The notes under the pieces: generated by a model
Told to the model about the DNA's origin: nothing
Seen by the model: only the letters and a program-made list of their open reading frames with translations
Database searches by the model: none
In this document: positions 17,748 through 27,212 of the stretch, piece after piece
How positions within the stretch are numbered: position 1 is the first letter of the stretch
Layout of the letters: every line of letters starts with the position of its first letter
From: JAHEDT01 sp963825615
GTDB lineage: Bacteria > Desulfobacterota > Desulfuromonadia > Desulfuromonadales > BM103
DNA length: 64,000 nt
Assembly: GCA_963825615.1 (NCBI GenBank)
Contig: CAWGTV010000006.1
Span: 62,001-126,000 of the forward strand
Direction of reading: 5' to 3'
Translations under genes and position numbers: made by a program

Positions 17748-18731
17748 TTAAATCCGCCTTTCTTCAACCCCGTGGCAAGCCGTCTGTCGGCCATCCTCCA
17801 GTTTTATCAACTGCGGGATTTCAGAGCAGCAGCGCTCTTCGGCATAGGGGCAGCGGGTATGGAAGACGCATCCGGCAGGTGGCGCCAGAGGCGAAGGGAT
17901 TTCTCCCTTGAGGACGATATGCTCCTGCCGGTTCTGGGGCTTGAGATGCGGGGTCGAAGCGAGCAGTGCGCGGGTATAGGGATGGCGCGGGTTGCGAAAG
18001 ATCAATTCCGCAGCGCCATATTCGGCGATCCTGCCCAGATACATCACCATGACGTCGTCGGCGATATGCCGCACGACGGAAAGATCATGGGAGATAAAGA
18101 GATAGGCAAGTTGCATCTCCTGCTGCAGATCCATCAGCAGGTTGAGCACCTGCGCCTGAACGGACACATCGAGGGCCGAGACCGGTTCGTCAGCAACCAC
18201 CAGTTTCGGTTTCAGCATCAGCGCCCGGGCGACGGCGATCCGCTGGCGCTGGCCCCCGGAAAACATATGCGGGTAACGGCCATAATATTCCGGGCGCAGT
18301 CCGACCAGGCCCATCATGCTCCGCACCTGCTCTTCCCGCTCGGACTTGGACAGTTCAGTATTGATCACCAACGGTTCACCGATAATGCTGCCGACCTTTT
18401 TGCGCGGGTTGAGGGAACCGAAAGGGTTCTGGAAGATCATCTGCACACGTTGGCGGGCTTCCTTCAACTGCTGATCGGTAGCATTAACCAGGTCGAAGCC
18501 GTCGAACTGCAACTGGCCGCTGGTCGGCCGCTCGATCATGGTCACCTGCCGCGCCAGAGTTGATTTGCCGCAGCCCGATTCACCGACCACCGCCAAGGTC
18601 TTGCCGGCGGCGACAGCAAAAGAGACCCCGTCTAGCGCCTTGACCACTGCGTGCGGTTTGAATGGCCCCCGGGAAACTTCGTAGAAGCGTGCCAGGTTGC
18701 GTGCTTCGAGCAGAGTGGTCTTGGCATTCAT
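17748..18731 (-). CDS. dppF: Peptide ABC transporter ATP-binding protein DppF
   Basis: One of two ATPases powering dipeptide/oligopeptide import. The 327-residue protein has Walker A GESGCGKSTLARQV, signature MFSGGQRQRIAVARAL and Walker B LVVADEPVSALD. The oligopeptide-family C-terminal extension contains GCVFHTRCPYAEERC, a Cys-rich motif that binds [4Fe-4S] or metal in DppD/F-like proteins. Its ATG overlaps the dppD stop (ATGA). It is the last gene of the operon. Confidence 0.95.
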   Translation of the reverse strand: MNAKTTLLEARNLARFYEVSRGPFKPHAVVKALDGVSFAVAAGKTLAVVGESGCGKSTLARQVTMIERPTSGQLQFDGFDLVNATDQQLKEARQRVQMIFQNPFGSLNPRKKVGSIIGEPLVINTELSKSEREEQVRSMMGLVGLRPEYYGRYPHMFSGGQRQRIAVARALMLKPKLVVADEPVSALDVSVQAQVLNLLMDLQQEMQLAYLFISHDLSVVRHIADDVMVMYLGRIAEYGAAELIFRNPRHPYTRALLASTPHLKPQNRQEHIVLKGEIPSPLAPPAGCVFHTRCPYAEERCCSEIPQLIKLEDGRQTACHGVEERRI

Positions 18732-19711
18732 CCCTGCGGCCTTCCTTCATTATCCAATGGCGTGTGGCAGCGCACCTGGCGACCATCGGGCAAGGTAACC
18801 AGTTGCGGCGCTTCCAGGCGGCAACGCTCATTGGCAAACTTACAGCGTGGGTTGAGCAGGCATCCGGTCGGTCGATCGAACTGCCCCGGCACCACGCCCG
18901 GGATTGTCTGCAGGCGGGCGTGCCCTAACGAATGCTCTGGCAGGGCCTCGAGCAGCGCGGCGGTGTACGGGTGGCGTGGGGCATCGAAAATCACCGGGAC
19001 CGGACCGGTTTCGACCACCTGCCCGGCATACATGACCATCACCCGTTGGGCGGCTTCGGCGACCAGCGCCAGGTCGTGGGTAATCAGCATCAGCGCCATC
19101 TGCCCCTGACGCTGCAGAGCCAAGAGCAGATCTAGGATCTGCGCCTGGATGGTCACGTCGAGGGCGGTGGTCGGCTCGTCAGCAATCAGTAGTCGCGGGT
19201 TGCAGGCGATCGCCATGGCGATCATGATACGCTGGCTCATCCCCCCGGAAAGTTGATGCGGGAAAGCCTTGAGACGGGCGGGCGGATCGGGGATGCCGAC
19301 CTGTTCAAGCAGCTCCAGCGCCCGCGCCCTGCGCACCGGCTTGCTCCCCCCCTCGTGGATCTTCAGGGCTTCCATGATCTGGTAGCCGGCGGTAAAGCAG
19401 GGGTTGAGACTGGTCATCGGCTCCTGGAAAATCATCGCCATGTCGCAGCCGGTGATCCGTCGGCGTTGTTTCTCCGGCATGCTCAGCAGATCTTGACCGT
19501 TGAATTCCAGGCGCTCGGCGCTGACCCGGCCGGGCCAATCGATCAGTCCCATCACCGCTTTGGAGGTGACCGACTTGCCGGAGCCGGATTCTCCGACAAT
19601 ACCGACCACTTCACCCTTATCGACATTCAGGCAGACCTGGTCAACCGCCTTGAAAGGGCGGTCCTCGCTACCAAACTCAACATTCAGATTTTCGATTTCC
19701 AGTAGTGCCAT
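18728..19711 (-). CDS. dppD: Peptide ABC transporter ATP-binding protein DppD
   Basis: The partner ATPase of DppF, 327 residues from the ATG at 19711 (MALLEIENLNVEF). Walker A is GESGSGKSVTSKAV, the signature is QLSGGMSQRIMIAMAI and Walker B is LLIADEPTTALD. The C-terminal GCLLNPRCKFANERC motif is again present. The reading frame stays open upstream for 231 codons into dppC, but the family start and the TGATG junction with dppC fix this one. Stop and start codons share one base, which implies translational coupling. Confidence 0.95.
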   Translation of the reverse strand: MALLEIENLNVEFGSEDRPFKAVDQVCLNVDKGEVVGIVGESGSGKSVTSKAVMGLIDWPGRVSAERLEFNGQDLLSMPEKQRRRITGCDMAMIFQEPMTSLNPCFTAGYQIMEALKIHEGGSKPVRRARALELLEQVGIPDPPARLKAFPHQLSGGMSQRIMIAMAIACNPRLLIADEPTTALDVTIQAQILDLLLALQRQGQMALMLITHDLALVAEAAQRVMVMYAGQVVETGPVPVIFDAPRHPYTAALLEALPEHSLGHARLQTIPGVVPGQFDRPTGCLLNPRCKFANERCRLEAPQLVTLPDGRQVRCHTPLDNEGRPQG

Positions 19712-20610
19712 CAGCGTTTCATCTTCGGATCCAGGGCGTCGCGCAGGCCATCCCCCATGAGATTGAATGCGAGCACAGTGAACAGGATCATCATCCCCGG
19801 GAAGGTGACGACCCACCAGGCACGCTGAATGAATTCCAGGGCGCCGGAGAGCATTGAGCCCCATTCGGGGCTGGGCGGCTGGGCCCCAAGGCCGATAAAA
19901 CCGAGGGCCGCGGCATCGAGTATGGCGTTGGAAAAACCGAGCGAAGCCTGGACGATCAGCGGCGCCATGCAGTTCGGCAGGATGGTGATAAACATCAGTC
20001 GCCAGACTCCGGCACCTGAGACTCTCGATGCCGTCACGTAATCCTTGGAGCTTTCGGTAATCACCGAAGCGCGGGTGATCCGCACGTAATGCGGCAGATA
20101 GGTGATGGCGATGGCGATCGACGCGTTGATCAGGCCAGGGCCAAGAATGGTGACAATCGCTAGGGCCAGCAACAGGCTCGGCAGCGCCATGATGATATCC
20201 ATGGCGCGCATGATCAGGGTATCGGTCAACCCCCCGGCGTACCCGGCAATCAGACCGACCAGGGTGCCGAGCAACAGGGCCAGCGACACGACCATCATGC
20301 CGATGAAGAGCGACAGGCGACCGCCGTAGAGCAGCCGGGTGAGTATGTCGCGACCGACTTCGTCGGTGCCAAGGGGGAAGCGCCACAGCCCCCCCTCCTG
20401 CCATGCCGGCGGCGTGAGGATGTAATCACGGTATTGCTCAAAGGGATCGTGAGGGGTCAACAGACCGGCAAACAGTGCCGCCAGGAGCATCGCCAGGATG
20501 AAGCTGAAGCCGACCAGGGCGCCACGGTTCTCGCAGAAATAGGCCCAGAACTCTTGCCAGGGTCCGGGTGGTGCTGCTTCAGCCGTCGCTGTCTGAACCA
20601 TCTCACTCAT
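19711..20610 (-). CDS. dppC: Peptide ABC transporter permease DppC
   Basis: An inner-membrane permease of 299 residues with about six transmembrane helices. An N-terminal OppC_N segment (NRGALVGFSFILAMLLAALFAGLL) precedes the first long periplasmic loop. The BPD_transp_1 domain carries the loop that contacts the ATPases, in GAGVWRLMFITILPNCMAPLIV (the EAA-like motif). An AAGGA ribosome-binding site precedes the ATG, 15 bp after dppB. It forms the translocation pore with DppB. Confidence 0.95.
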   Translation of the reverse strand: MSEMVQTATAEAAPPGPWQEFWAYFCENRGALVGFSFILAMLLAALFAGLLTPHDPFEQYRDYILTPPAWQEGGLWRFPLGTDEVGRDILTRLLYGGRLSLFIGMMVVSLALLLGTLVGLIAGYAGGLTDTLIMRAMDIIMALPSLLLALAIVTILGPGLINASIAIAITYLPHYVRITRASVITESSKDYVTASRVSGAGVWRLMFITILPNCMAPLIVQASLGFSNAILDAAALGFIGLGAQPPSPEWGSMLSGALEFIQRAWWVVTFPGMMILFTVLAFNLMGDGLRDALDPKMKR

Positions 20611-20625
20611 CAGCCGGGGTCCTTA

Positions 20626-21636
20626 TCAGCGGTTGTGGCGAATACGCGGGTTGACTACCCCGTAAAAGAGGTCAACCGTCAGGTTGACCACGATCACCAG
20701 GCAGGAGACCAGCAGAATACCGCCCTGCACCGAAGGATAGTCGCGGCGATGAATCGAGTCGAGCAGCCACTTGCCGATGCCCGGCCAGGAGAAGATCGTC
20801 TCGGTCAGAATGGCCCCGGCCATCAGCACCCCGACCTGCAGGCCGATGACGGTGATCACCGGGATCAGGGCATTGCGCAGAGCGTGCACACAGATCACCA
20901 GCGGCATCGCTAGCCCCTTGGCGCGGGCAACCAGCACATAGTCCTCACGCAGCACTTCGAGCATGGCGGAACGGGTCATGCGCGCGATCACCGCCAGCGG
21001 AATGGTCGCCAGAACAATGGCCGGCAGAATCAGATGGTGCAGCGCCGACCTCAGCGCGCCCGGTTCGTTGGAGAGAAAGGCGTCGATCAGCATGAATCCC
21101 GTCACCTCGTCAACCCAGAAGGTCGCCGAGATCCGTCCGGAGACCGGTGTCCAGCCGAGCTTGACCGAAAACAGCAGAATCAGCAACAGCCCCCACCAGA
21201 ATATCGGCATCGAGTACCCGGTCAGGGACATCCCCATCACCGTGTAATCGGCAGCCTTGCCACGCCGCACGGCGGCGATGATGCCGGCCGGCAGACCGAT
21301 CAGAACGGCAATGACGATCGCGCAGAAGCCCAATTCCAGGGTGGCCGGAAAGAGTGTAAAGAATTCACGTAGCACCGGTTCACGGGTCACCAGCGACGTT
21401 CCCAGGTCGCCCTGGAAAATTCCGGCCAGATAATTCCAGTACTGGACCAGCAGAGGTTTGTCCAGTCCCATCTCGGCCAGTAGTTGGGCGTGACGGGCCG
21501 GATCGATGCCGTGCTCACCGGCCATCAGTTCCACCGGGTCGCCGGGGATCAGGCGGATCAGAGCAAAGGTCAGCAGGGTCACACCGATAAAGGTCGGAAA
21601 CACGACACCGATGCGTTTGAGAAGAAAATTGAACAT
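20626..21636 (-). CDS. dppB: Peptide ABC transporter permease DppB
   Basis: A 336-residue inner-membrane permease with the typical DppB N-terminus (LLKRIGVVFPTFIGVTLLTFALIRLIPGDPVE) and about six transmembrane helices. The EAA-like loop is AKGLAMPLVICVHALRNALIPV. It is the second permease of the importer, after dppA and the strong intercistronic hairpin, so its expression relative to dppA may be set by that structure. Confidence 0.95.
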   Translation of the reverse strand: MFNFLLKRIGVVFPTFIGVTLLTFALIRLIPGDPVELMAGEHGIDPARHAQLLAEMGLDKPLLVQYWNYLAGIFQGDLGTSLVTREPVLREFFTLFPATLELGFCAIVIAVLIGLPAGIIAAVRRGKAADYTVMGMSLTGYSMPIFWWGLLLILLFSVKLGWTPVSGRISATFWVDEVTGFMLIDAFLSNEPGALRSALHHLILPAIVLATIPLAVIARMTRSAMLEVLREDYVLVARAKGLAMPLVICVHALRNALIPVITVIGLQVGVLMAGAILTETIFSWPGIGKWLLDSIHRRDYPSVQGGILLVSCLVIVVNLTVDLFYGVVNPRIRHNR

Positions 21637-21656
21637 ACATCACAGCCGAAGACAGG

Positions 21657-21683
21657 GGCCGGGAAGGGGTTCCCTTCCCGGCC
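21657..21683 (-). terminator. Strong intercistronic stem-loop between dppA and dppB
   Basis: A perfect 12-bp GC-rich inverted repeat (GGCCGGGAAGGG with its complement, 3-nt loop) in the 68-bp dppA-dppB gap, without a U-run. In peptide and sugar importers such structures usually protect the binding-protein mRNA and give more binding protein than membrane subunits. That role is inferred from the position. Confidence 0.75.
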
Positions 21684-21704
21684 GCAATCACTGCAGAGTC
21701 CTGG

Positions 21705-23297
21705 TTACTTCAAGTCAACGCCGTAGAAGATGTGCCCCCCGAGGGGATCGATCTTGTAATTGACGACATTTTTACTGATCGGCTCGAAGACCACCGAGTG
21801 GGCGATGGTTGCCCATGGGGCCTGCTCCTTGAAGACAATCTGGGCCTGCTCGTAAAGCTTGGTCCGCTCCTTCGGATCGGCCACTACCTTGGCTTTCTGG
21901 ATCAGGGCTTCGAAGGTTTGATTGCACCACTGAGCGCGGTTGGCAGCGCCAACCCCGTCGCAACCGAGCAGCACGGCGAGGAAGTTGTCCGGGTCGCCGT
22001 TGTCACCGGTCCAGCCAAGCAGCACGGCACCGTCGCGGTCCTTTTCCTTGGAACGCTTCAGGTACTCGCCCCATTCGAAGGAGACAATCTCCGCCTTGAC
22101 ACCGATCTTGGCCCAGTCCGCCTGAATCACCTCAGCCATGCGCCGGGCGTTGGGGTTGTAGGGGCGCTGCACAGGCATGGCCCAGAGTTTCATCTCGAAA
22201 CCATCGGGATAGCCGGCTTCGACCAACAGTTTCTTGGCGGCGACCAAGTCGAAGGCGTCATCCACCGTGGCCTCGTTATAGGACCAGATAGTGGGCGGAA
22301 TCGGGTTCTTGGCCGGCTTGCCGGCCCCCTGGAAGACGGTGTCGATGATGGCCGCCTTGTTGATGGCATGATTCAGCGCCTTGCGGACCCTGACATCGTC
22401 GAAGGGTTTCATCATGGTATTGTACGCCAGGTAACCGACGTTGAGCCCTTCCTTCTGCATCAGGTTGATGTCCGGATCGGTTTTCATCGCGGCCAGATCG
22501 GCCGGATTCGGATAAGGCATCACCTGGCATTCGCCGGCTTTGAGCTTTGCGTAGCGCACCGAGGCATCTGGGGTGATGGAGAACACGAGCTTATCAATCG
22601 GCGCCTTGCCTTTCCAATACTCCGTGAACGCCGTGTAACGGATCTGGGCGTCCTTCTTGTACCCCTCGAAAACGAAGGGGCCGGTGCCGATCGGCCACTG
22701 GTCAACCTTTTCCGGCGTATTGGCCTTTTTCATCGCATCGGCATATTCGGCCGACTGGATCACGGCGAAGTCCATGGCCAGGTTGGCGATCATGGGGGCC
22801 TCCGGCCGGTTCAAGTGGAACTTGACCGTATAATCATCGACCTTTTCGATTTTGTTCAGCAGGTCGGGCATCGACATGCTGTTGAAATACTCGTAGTTGC
22901 CTCCGGACACGGCGTAGAAGGGATGATCTTTTTTCCACTGCCGCTCGAAAGTGAAAATGACATCGTCAGCGTTCATGTCACGGGTGGGCTTGAAATGCTT
23001 CGCGGCATGAAACTTGACCCCCTTGCGCAGCTTGAAGGTATAGGTCTTGCCGTCATCTGAGACCTCCCAGCTTTCGGCCATGCCCGGTTCGGTCTCCGTG
23101 GTGCCTCGGACAAAGTGGGTCAAACCTTCAAAAACATTCTTCGAGGTTGCATCGAAAGTCGTCCCGGCGGTATACAGCGCCGGGGCAAAGCCTTCCGGAC
23201 TGCCTTCGGAACAGTAGACCAGTGTTTTGGCCTGGGCCTGGCTGAAGCACAGCAGCAGCAACAGAACAGGCAGCAACAATGTCGTTATTTTTTGCAT
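21705..23297 (-). CDS. dppA: Periplasmic dipeptide-binding protein DppA
   Basis: The solute-binding component (SBP_bac_5 family) of the peptide importer, 530 residues. A signal peptide (MQKITTLLLPVLLLLLCFSQAQA) is followed by LVYCSEGSPEGFAPALY, the conserved DppA start of the mature protein. GNYEYFNSMSMPDLLNKIEKVDDYTVKFHLNRPEAPMIANL is close to the enterobacterial DppA lid region. It is the second gene after an Xaa-Pro aminopeptidase and the first of dppABCDF. Confidence 0.95.
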   Translation of the reverse strand: MQKITTLLLPVLLLLLCFSQAQAKTLVYCSEGSPEGFAPALYTAGTTFDATSKNVFEGLTHFVRGTTETEPGMAESWEVSDDGKTYTFKLRKGVKFHAAKHFKPTRDMNADDVIFTFERQWKKDHPFYAVSGGNYEYFNSMSMPDLLNKIEKVDDYTVKFHLNRPEAPMIANLAMDFAVIQSAEYADAMKKANTPEKVDQWPIGTGPFVFEGYKKDAQIRYTAFTEYWKGKAPIDKLVFSITPDASVRYAKLKAGECQVMPYPNPADLAAMKTDPDINLMQKEGLNVGYLAYNTMMKPFDDVRVRKALNHAINKAAIIDTVFQGAGKPAKNPIPPTIWSYNEATVDDAFDLVAAKKLLVEAGYPDGFEMKLWAMPVQRPYNPNARRMAEVIQADWAKIGVKAEIVSFEWGEYLKRSKEKDRDGAVLLGWTGDNGDPDNFLAVLLGCDGVGAANRAQWCNQTFEALIQKAKVVADPKERTKLYEQAQIVFKEQAPWATIAHSVVFEPISKNVVNYKIDPLGGHIFYGVDLK

Positions 23298-23391
23298 ATG
23301 ACAGCCTCCCCTTCAAATGGTCTGGCAAGCAAAACCGGCAGATGCCACGATGGCTTTTGCAGGTTCAGCCTGAAGATGAAATGGTCTAGTG

Positions 23392-24795
23392 CTAAACATC
23401 GCCGGGTGTTTGGCCCGTGCGACGTTCTATGTCATGTATGTTGATCGGGATCGGCGTACCGAGCAGTCGGTTTCCCTCCGCCGTCACCAGGAGATCATCC
23501 TCCAGGCGGATACCGCCGAAATCCAAGTACTCTGACAGTTTAGTATAGTTTATGAATTCTGCATGCCTGTTGGCCTTTTTCCACTTTGCAATCAGTGCGG
23601 GGATGAAATATAGCCCCGGTTCCACCGTCAGCGTGAAACCTTCCCGGAGTTCGCGGCCCAGGCGCAGCGCAGCCGTCCCGAATTGAGATGAGCGCCGCGT
23701 CTGCTCGTCGTAACCGACATAATCCTCACCGAGGTCTTCCATGTCGTGCACATCCAGCCCCAGCATATGCCCGAGACCATGCGGCATGAACAGTGCGTGC
23801 GCTCCTGCTTCGACAGCCAGTTCCGTATCTCCCTGCATCAGCCTCAGGTCCTGCAGAGAAGTGACCAGAGTCCGGCAGACCGCCCGGTGCACCTCCTGGT
23901 ATGTGATCCCGGGACGGATCAATTGCCTGGCATGTTGCATGCCGTTCAGAACCGCCTGGTAGATGTCACGTTGCCGGGGCGTGAACACGCCGCCAACCGG
24001 GAGCGTCCGGGTGTGATCGGAGGCATAATGCAAGCGGCTTTCGACCCCGCAATCAACCAGCAGCAGATCCCCTGCACGCAACTGGTTGTCGCGCTGGTGG
24101 TTGTGCAGGATTTCTCCGCGAATGGTGACGATCGGCGGGAAAGCCAGTGCTCGACCGGCACGGGCGGCGACGGCCTCCAATTCACCGGCAACCTGCCACT
24201 CGTAAAGCCCGGGCCTGGCCATGAGCATCGCGGCCGCATGCAGTTGCCGGCCGAGATCGGCAGCAGCATCCAGTTCCATGACCTCCTCCGGCGCCTTGAC
24301 CGAGCGCAACTCGACCACCGCCCTGATCAGAACTGCGGAGGGACAATCCCGCACTGTGGACACAGGCTGGCCCATCAATTCAGACAGCAGCAGAGCATTC
24401 TCGGCACGACAGGTTGGCAGGCAGTGCACGGTTCGACCAGCGTCGAGCGCCCTGTGTACAACACCTTTTAAAGTGTCGCTGGAGGCCGTCGCACGGATAC
24501 CGGACCGTTCAGCCTGGACCTGCAAAGACGGCTGCAATCCGCTCCAGACGACATGCTGCTCGGTCTGTTCAGGACCAAACAGGGTGTCTCGCCCTTCTTC
24601 GACATCGAGCAACAGTGCCAGGCCGGGCCGATCCAGGCCGCAGAAATACAGGAAACTGCTGTCCTGTCGAAACCGGTAGCAGTTATCGATAGCATTGATG
24701 GGTGATTCAGCGTTGCCGAGCAGGAGGATCAGCCCCTTGGCAAATTGCCGCACCAACCTGCGACGCCGGTCGAGATAGATCTCAGTCGCAAACAT
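23392..24795 (-). CDS. pepP: Xaa-Pro aminopeptidase (peptidase family M24B)
   Basis: It cleaves the N-terminal residue from peptides with proline in second position. The 467-residue protein has an AMP_N domain (first 135 residues or so) and a pita-bread M24 domain. Metal-site segments visible are LLVDCGVESRLHYASDHTRT (two Asp ligands), HGLGHMLGLDVHD, TVEPGLYF and GIRLEDDLLVT. There is no signal peptide, so it is cytoplasmic. It lies 94 bp upstream of dppA in the same direction, so imported peptides would be degraded by a co-expressed peptidase. Confidence 0.93.
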   Translation of the reverse strand: MFATEIYLDRRRRLVRQFAKGLILLLGNAESPINAIDNCYRFRQDSSFLYFCGLDRPGLALLLDVEEGRDTLFGPEQTEQHVVWSGLQPSLQVQAERSGIRATASSDTLKGVVHRALDAGRTVHCLPTCRAENALLLSELMGQPVSTVRDCPSAVLIRAVVELRSVKAPEEVMELDAAADLGRQLHAAAMLMARPGLYEWQVAGELEAVAARAGRALAFPPIVTIRGEILHNHQRDNQLRAGDLLLVDCGVESRLHYASDHTRTLPVGGVFTPRQRDIYQAVLNGMQHARQLIRPGITYQEVHRAVCRTLVTSLQDLRLMQGDTELAVEAGAHALFMPHGLGHMLGLDVHDMEDLGEDYVGYDEQTRRSSQFGTAALRLGRELREGFTLTVEPGLYFIPALIAKWKKANRHAEFINYTKLSEYLDFGGIRLEDDLLVTAEGNRLLGTPIPINIHDIERRTGQTPGDV

Positions 24796-25112
24796 TATCG
24801 TCTCTCATGGCTTGTATACAGCTCCCGGCAACGGCTCCAGTGCCCTGCAGGTCCAATCAAAAGCTACTGATCGGTCCGCGCTTCGGCAACCAGCATGCCG
24901 AAACGATCTACAAGCATTTCTTGCATAAAGATTAAGTTTGTCAATCTCATCATATGGAAATATGACGGGCGGAGTTTTGGGAATAGGAATTCAGACGGGA
25001 TCTTATTTGGGTCCGACGGTTCTCTGCACGGAGAAGACTAGCACTGCCGGTTGCTCCGGGCCGTGACGCTCGCCAGCAGCAGCCGGCACCCTGTAGAGTC
25101 GAGTTGGGAAGG
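24796..25112. other. Intergenic region upstream of pepP
   Basis: 317 bp between pepP (start at 24795) and the stop of the DUF294 gene, both on the minus strand. On the minus strand a TTGACA occurs at about 24938-24943, but no convincing -10 sits at the right spacing. No gene or terminator with a U-run was seen. Confidence 0.35.
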
Positions 25113-27125
25113 TTAGAACGGCGTCCGGGAAAAGTGCCGTTTGCTGGCATCCTGAAGTTTTGCGACCGCCTGGAAAGATTCTTTCAGGAGATCCTGCTCG
25201 GTTTTACTTAAAGTGCGCGGGTCCAGGAAATGCGAGGGGGTCCGTCCGGCTTCGATCAAACCGATTTCGTGACGCAGCCGCAGGAACACCAGGGCTTCAA
25301 AAGCGGCTCTGATATGCTCGGCCGTCTCGGTCGCAAAAACATTTTCGGCAACCAGCGCCTTGAGCCGCTCCAGGGTGGAAATTGCGTGGACACCTCGCTC
25401 GAGGGCAAACATCCTGACACAATCGACGATATAGACACAGCCGCCATACTTGACCGAGAGCAAGCCGGCATGAACACCCTCTTTTTCGACCTGGAAACGA
25501 CCGAGCAGTCCGAGTGGGACCTTGTATCGCAAGTCCAGCGTCATCATATGGTACAGAAAACCCTTGTGGGTTTCGATTCCGCTGTCGACCATAGTGCGCA
25601 AGTCATGGGCCAAAGCAACGTCGCCGACCAACGGCAGGAAGTCAAAGAAGATCGAGGAATTCCTGACATGGGTCGGTTCAGGATCAAGCAGCCAGCTGTT
25701 GATCCGCTCTTGCCAGTCGACCAGGCGACCGCGCCACTCCTTGTTGCGCACCATGACATCGCCTTCGCAGAGAGGATACCCCACCCGATCAAGCGCCAGG
25801 TTGAGCTTTTCGCTGAATGGCTGGAAAAATCCATCGATCTCCGCCTGACGCTCGTCGGCAAAATCCTCGAAGATAAAGCCGTTGTCCTGGTCAGGATGCA
25901 GCAGCATCTCGCGACGACCGGCGCTCCCCATGATCAGGAAGCAATGACGAATATCCGGCACAACCATCCCTGCCGCAGCCATTTCGTCCAGACAGATCTG
26001 GTAGGTCCGGCGGATAATCGCATGGTGGATGTGGGATAGGATTTCCATGACTTCAGGAGTGCTGCGCGTCTCGGAGAGCAGAGTACGGGCAACCCGGACA
26101 ATTTCCTTGTGAATCGCGGCCAACCCCTCAAGGCTCTGCTCTTCGCGGATGTTGCCGAGCAGTAGCAGGGCTTTCTGGGAACGATAGCGCATCAGGTCAC
26201 GAGGCGTAACCACGCCAACCAGCTGATTGCGGTCAACAATGGGCAGGTAGTTGAGGCCATGGCTGGTCATTACCGCCATCGCTTCATACATGTAGGTCTC
26301 GGGAGACATGGTCCGCGGCCCGCTGCGCATGACATCCCGGGCAGTCATCGATCGGGTATCAACATCCTCCGGGGCAAGCACCTTGGCGACCAGATCGCTG
26401 CCGGAGATGATGCCGACCGGTTCGTTGTCAGTATTGGTCACCACCAAGAAGCTGATGCCGTGTTCAGTAAGTTTCCTGGCAACGGTGCCGACCGGCGTGT
26501 CAGGGCTGCAGGTGACCACCGGAGAGGACATGATTTCCGACAGGCGCTTTTTGAACGGATAGGCCTCCATCTGGGTCAGCGCCGAACCGGAATGTTCTGA
26601 AACAATTTCCGAATAGAGCTTGCGCACCCGTGACAGTACCGTGCTTGTGAAAAATCTACTCAGCTGTGGGCTGGCCTTTTGCAGTTTGTGGAGAATCGCT
26701 TCCGGGATGAGATAACAGACCGTAGGCTTGACGGTACGCGCACCACCAGCGTAAGGCTCGCCGGTAAAGATCGGCGTGCCGCCGAAAAATTGTCCCTCTT
26801 TGCGGTAATCGACCACCATATCGGTCCCGCCCGGCGAAATCAGGGTGATCGTCACAAGGCCTTCCTTGATCACATACAGAAAGCCGGTTGGTGGATCATT
26901 CTGCTTGAAAATGTCGTGATTGGCAGGAAATTTCTTCTGAATTGCCGCCTCGCGCAATTCTTCAAACACGGATTCGGCGAGTAGGCTGAACGGTTCCGTT
27001 TCCTGTAACTGTTTGATCAGCGGCATAATGGGAATCAAGTCGCAAGTTGTTGTGTTTGGAAAAGGCTGCTTACATTCGAGGGCTAATTTATCATTAATCG
27101 CACAGGCAGGGCAATCTCTTTGCAC
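25113..27125 (-). CDS. cNMP-binding/CBS/DUF294 nucleotidyltransferase-like signalling protein
   Basis: A 670-residue cytoplasmic regulator. A cyclic-nucleotide-binding domain (about 40-165) precedes a pair of CBS domains (about 195-320, each starting near MSSPVVTC and MRSGPRTM). The DUF294 putative nucleotidyltransferase domain (about 345-480) has GSAGRREMLLHPDQDNGF, and a DUF294 C-terminal substrate-binding domain completes it. The architecture resembles GlnD-type nucleotidyltransferases controlled by ligand sensing. The start is uncertain: a GTG at 27125 adds a Cys-containing leader (CPACAINDKLALEC), while the ATG at 27026 begins just before the cNMP domain. Neither has a clear ribosome-binding site. 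It is downstream of the IclR gene. Confidence 0.88.
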   Translation of the reverse strand: MQRDCPACAINDKLALECKQPFPNTTTCDLIPIMPLIKQLQETEPFSLLAESVFEELREAAIQKKFPANHDIFKQNDPPTGFLYVIKEGLVTITLISPGGTDMVVDYRKEGQFFGGTPIFTGEPYAGGARTVKPTVCYLIPEAILHKLQKASPQLSRFFTSTVLSRVRKLYSEIVSEHSGSALTQMEAYPFKKRLSEIMSSPVVTCSPDTPVGTVARKLTEHGISFLVVTNTDNEPVGIISGSDLVAKVLAPEDVDTRSMTARDVMRSGPRTMSPETYMYEAMAVMTSHGLNYLPIVDRNQLVGVVTPRDLMRYRSQKALLLLGNIREEQSLEGLAAIHKEIVRVARTLLSETRSTPEVMEILSHIHHAIIRRTYQICLDEMAAAGMVVPDIRHCFLIMGSAGRREMLLHPDQDNGFIFEDFADERQAEIDGFFQPFSEKLNLALDRVGYPLCEGDVMVRNKEWRGRLVDWQERINSWLLDPEPTHVRNSSIFFDFLPLVGDVALAHDLRTMVDSGIETHKGFLYHMMTLDLRYKVPLGLLGRFQVEKEGVHAGLLSVKYGGCVYIVDCVRMFALERGVHAISTLERLKALVAENVFATETAEHIRAAFEALVFLRLRHEIGLIEAGRTPSHFLDPRTLSKTEQDLLKESFQAVAKLQDASKRHFSRTPF

Positions 27126-27212
27126 AACTTTAAAGGTGCGCAGTGACGTTGGCGAGATAAGAGCGTGAGGAGTTCGAAGCAGCCCCGCCTCAACCCACGG
27201 CTTCGCTTGGAA

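Noticed and set aside
18728..20404. 558-residue reading of the DppD frame
   Set aside because: The extra 231 codons lie within dppC in another frame; family length and the TGATG junction support the start at 19711.
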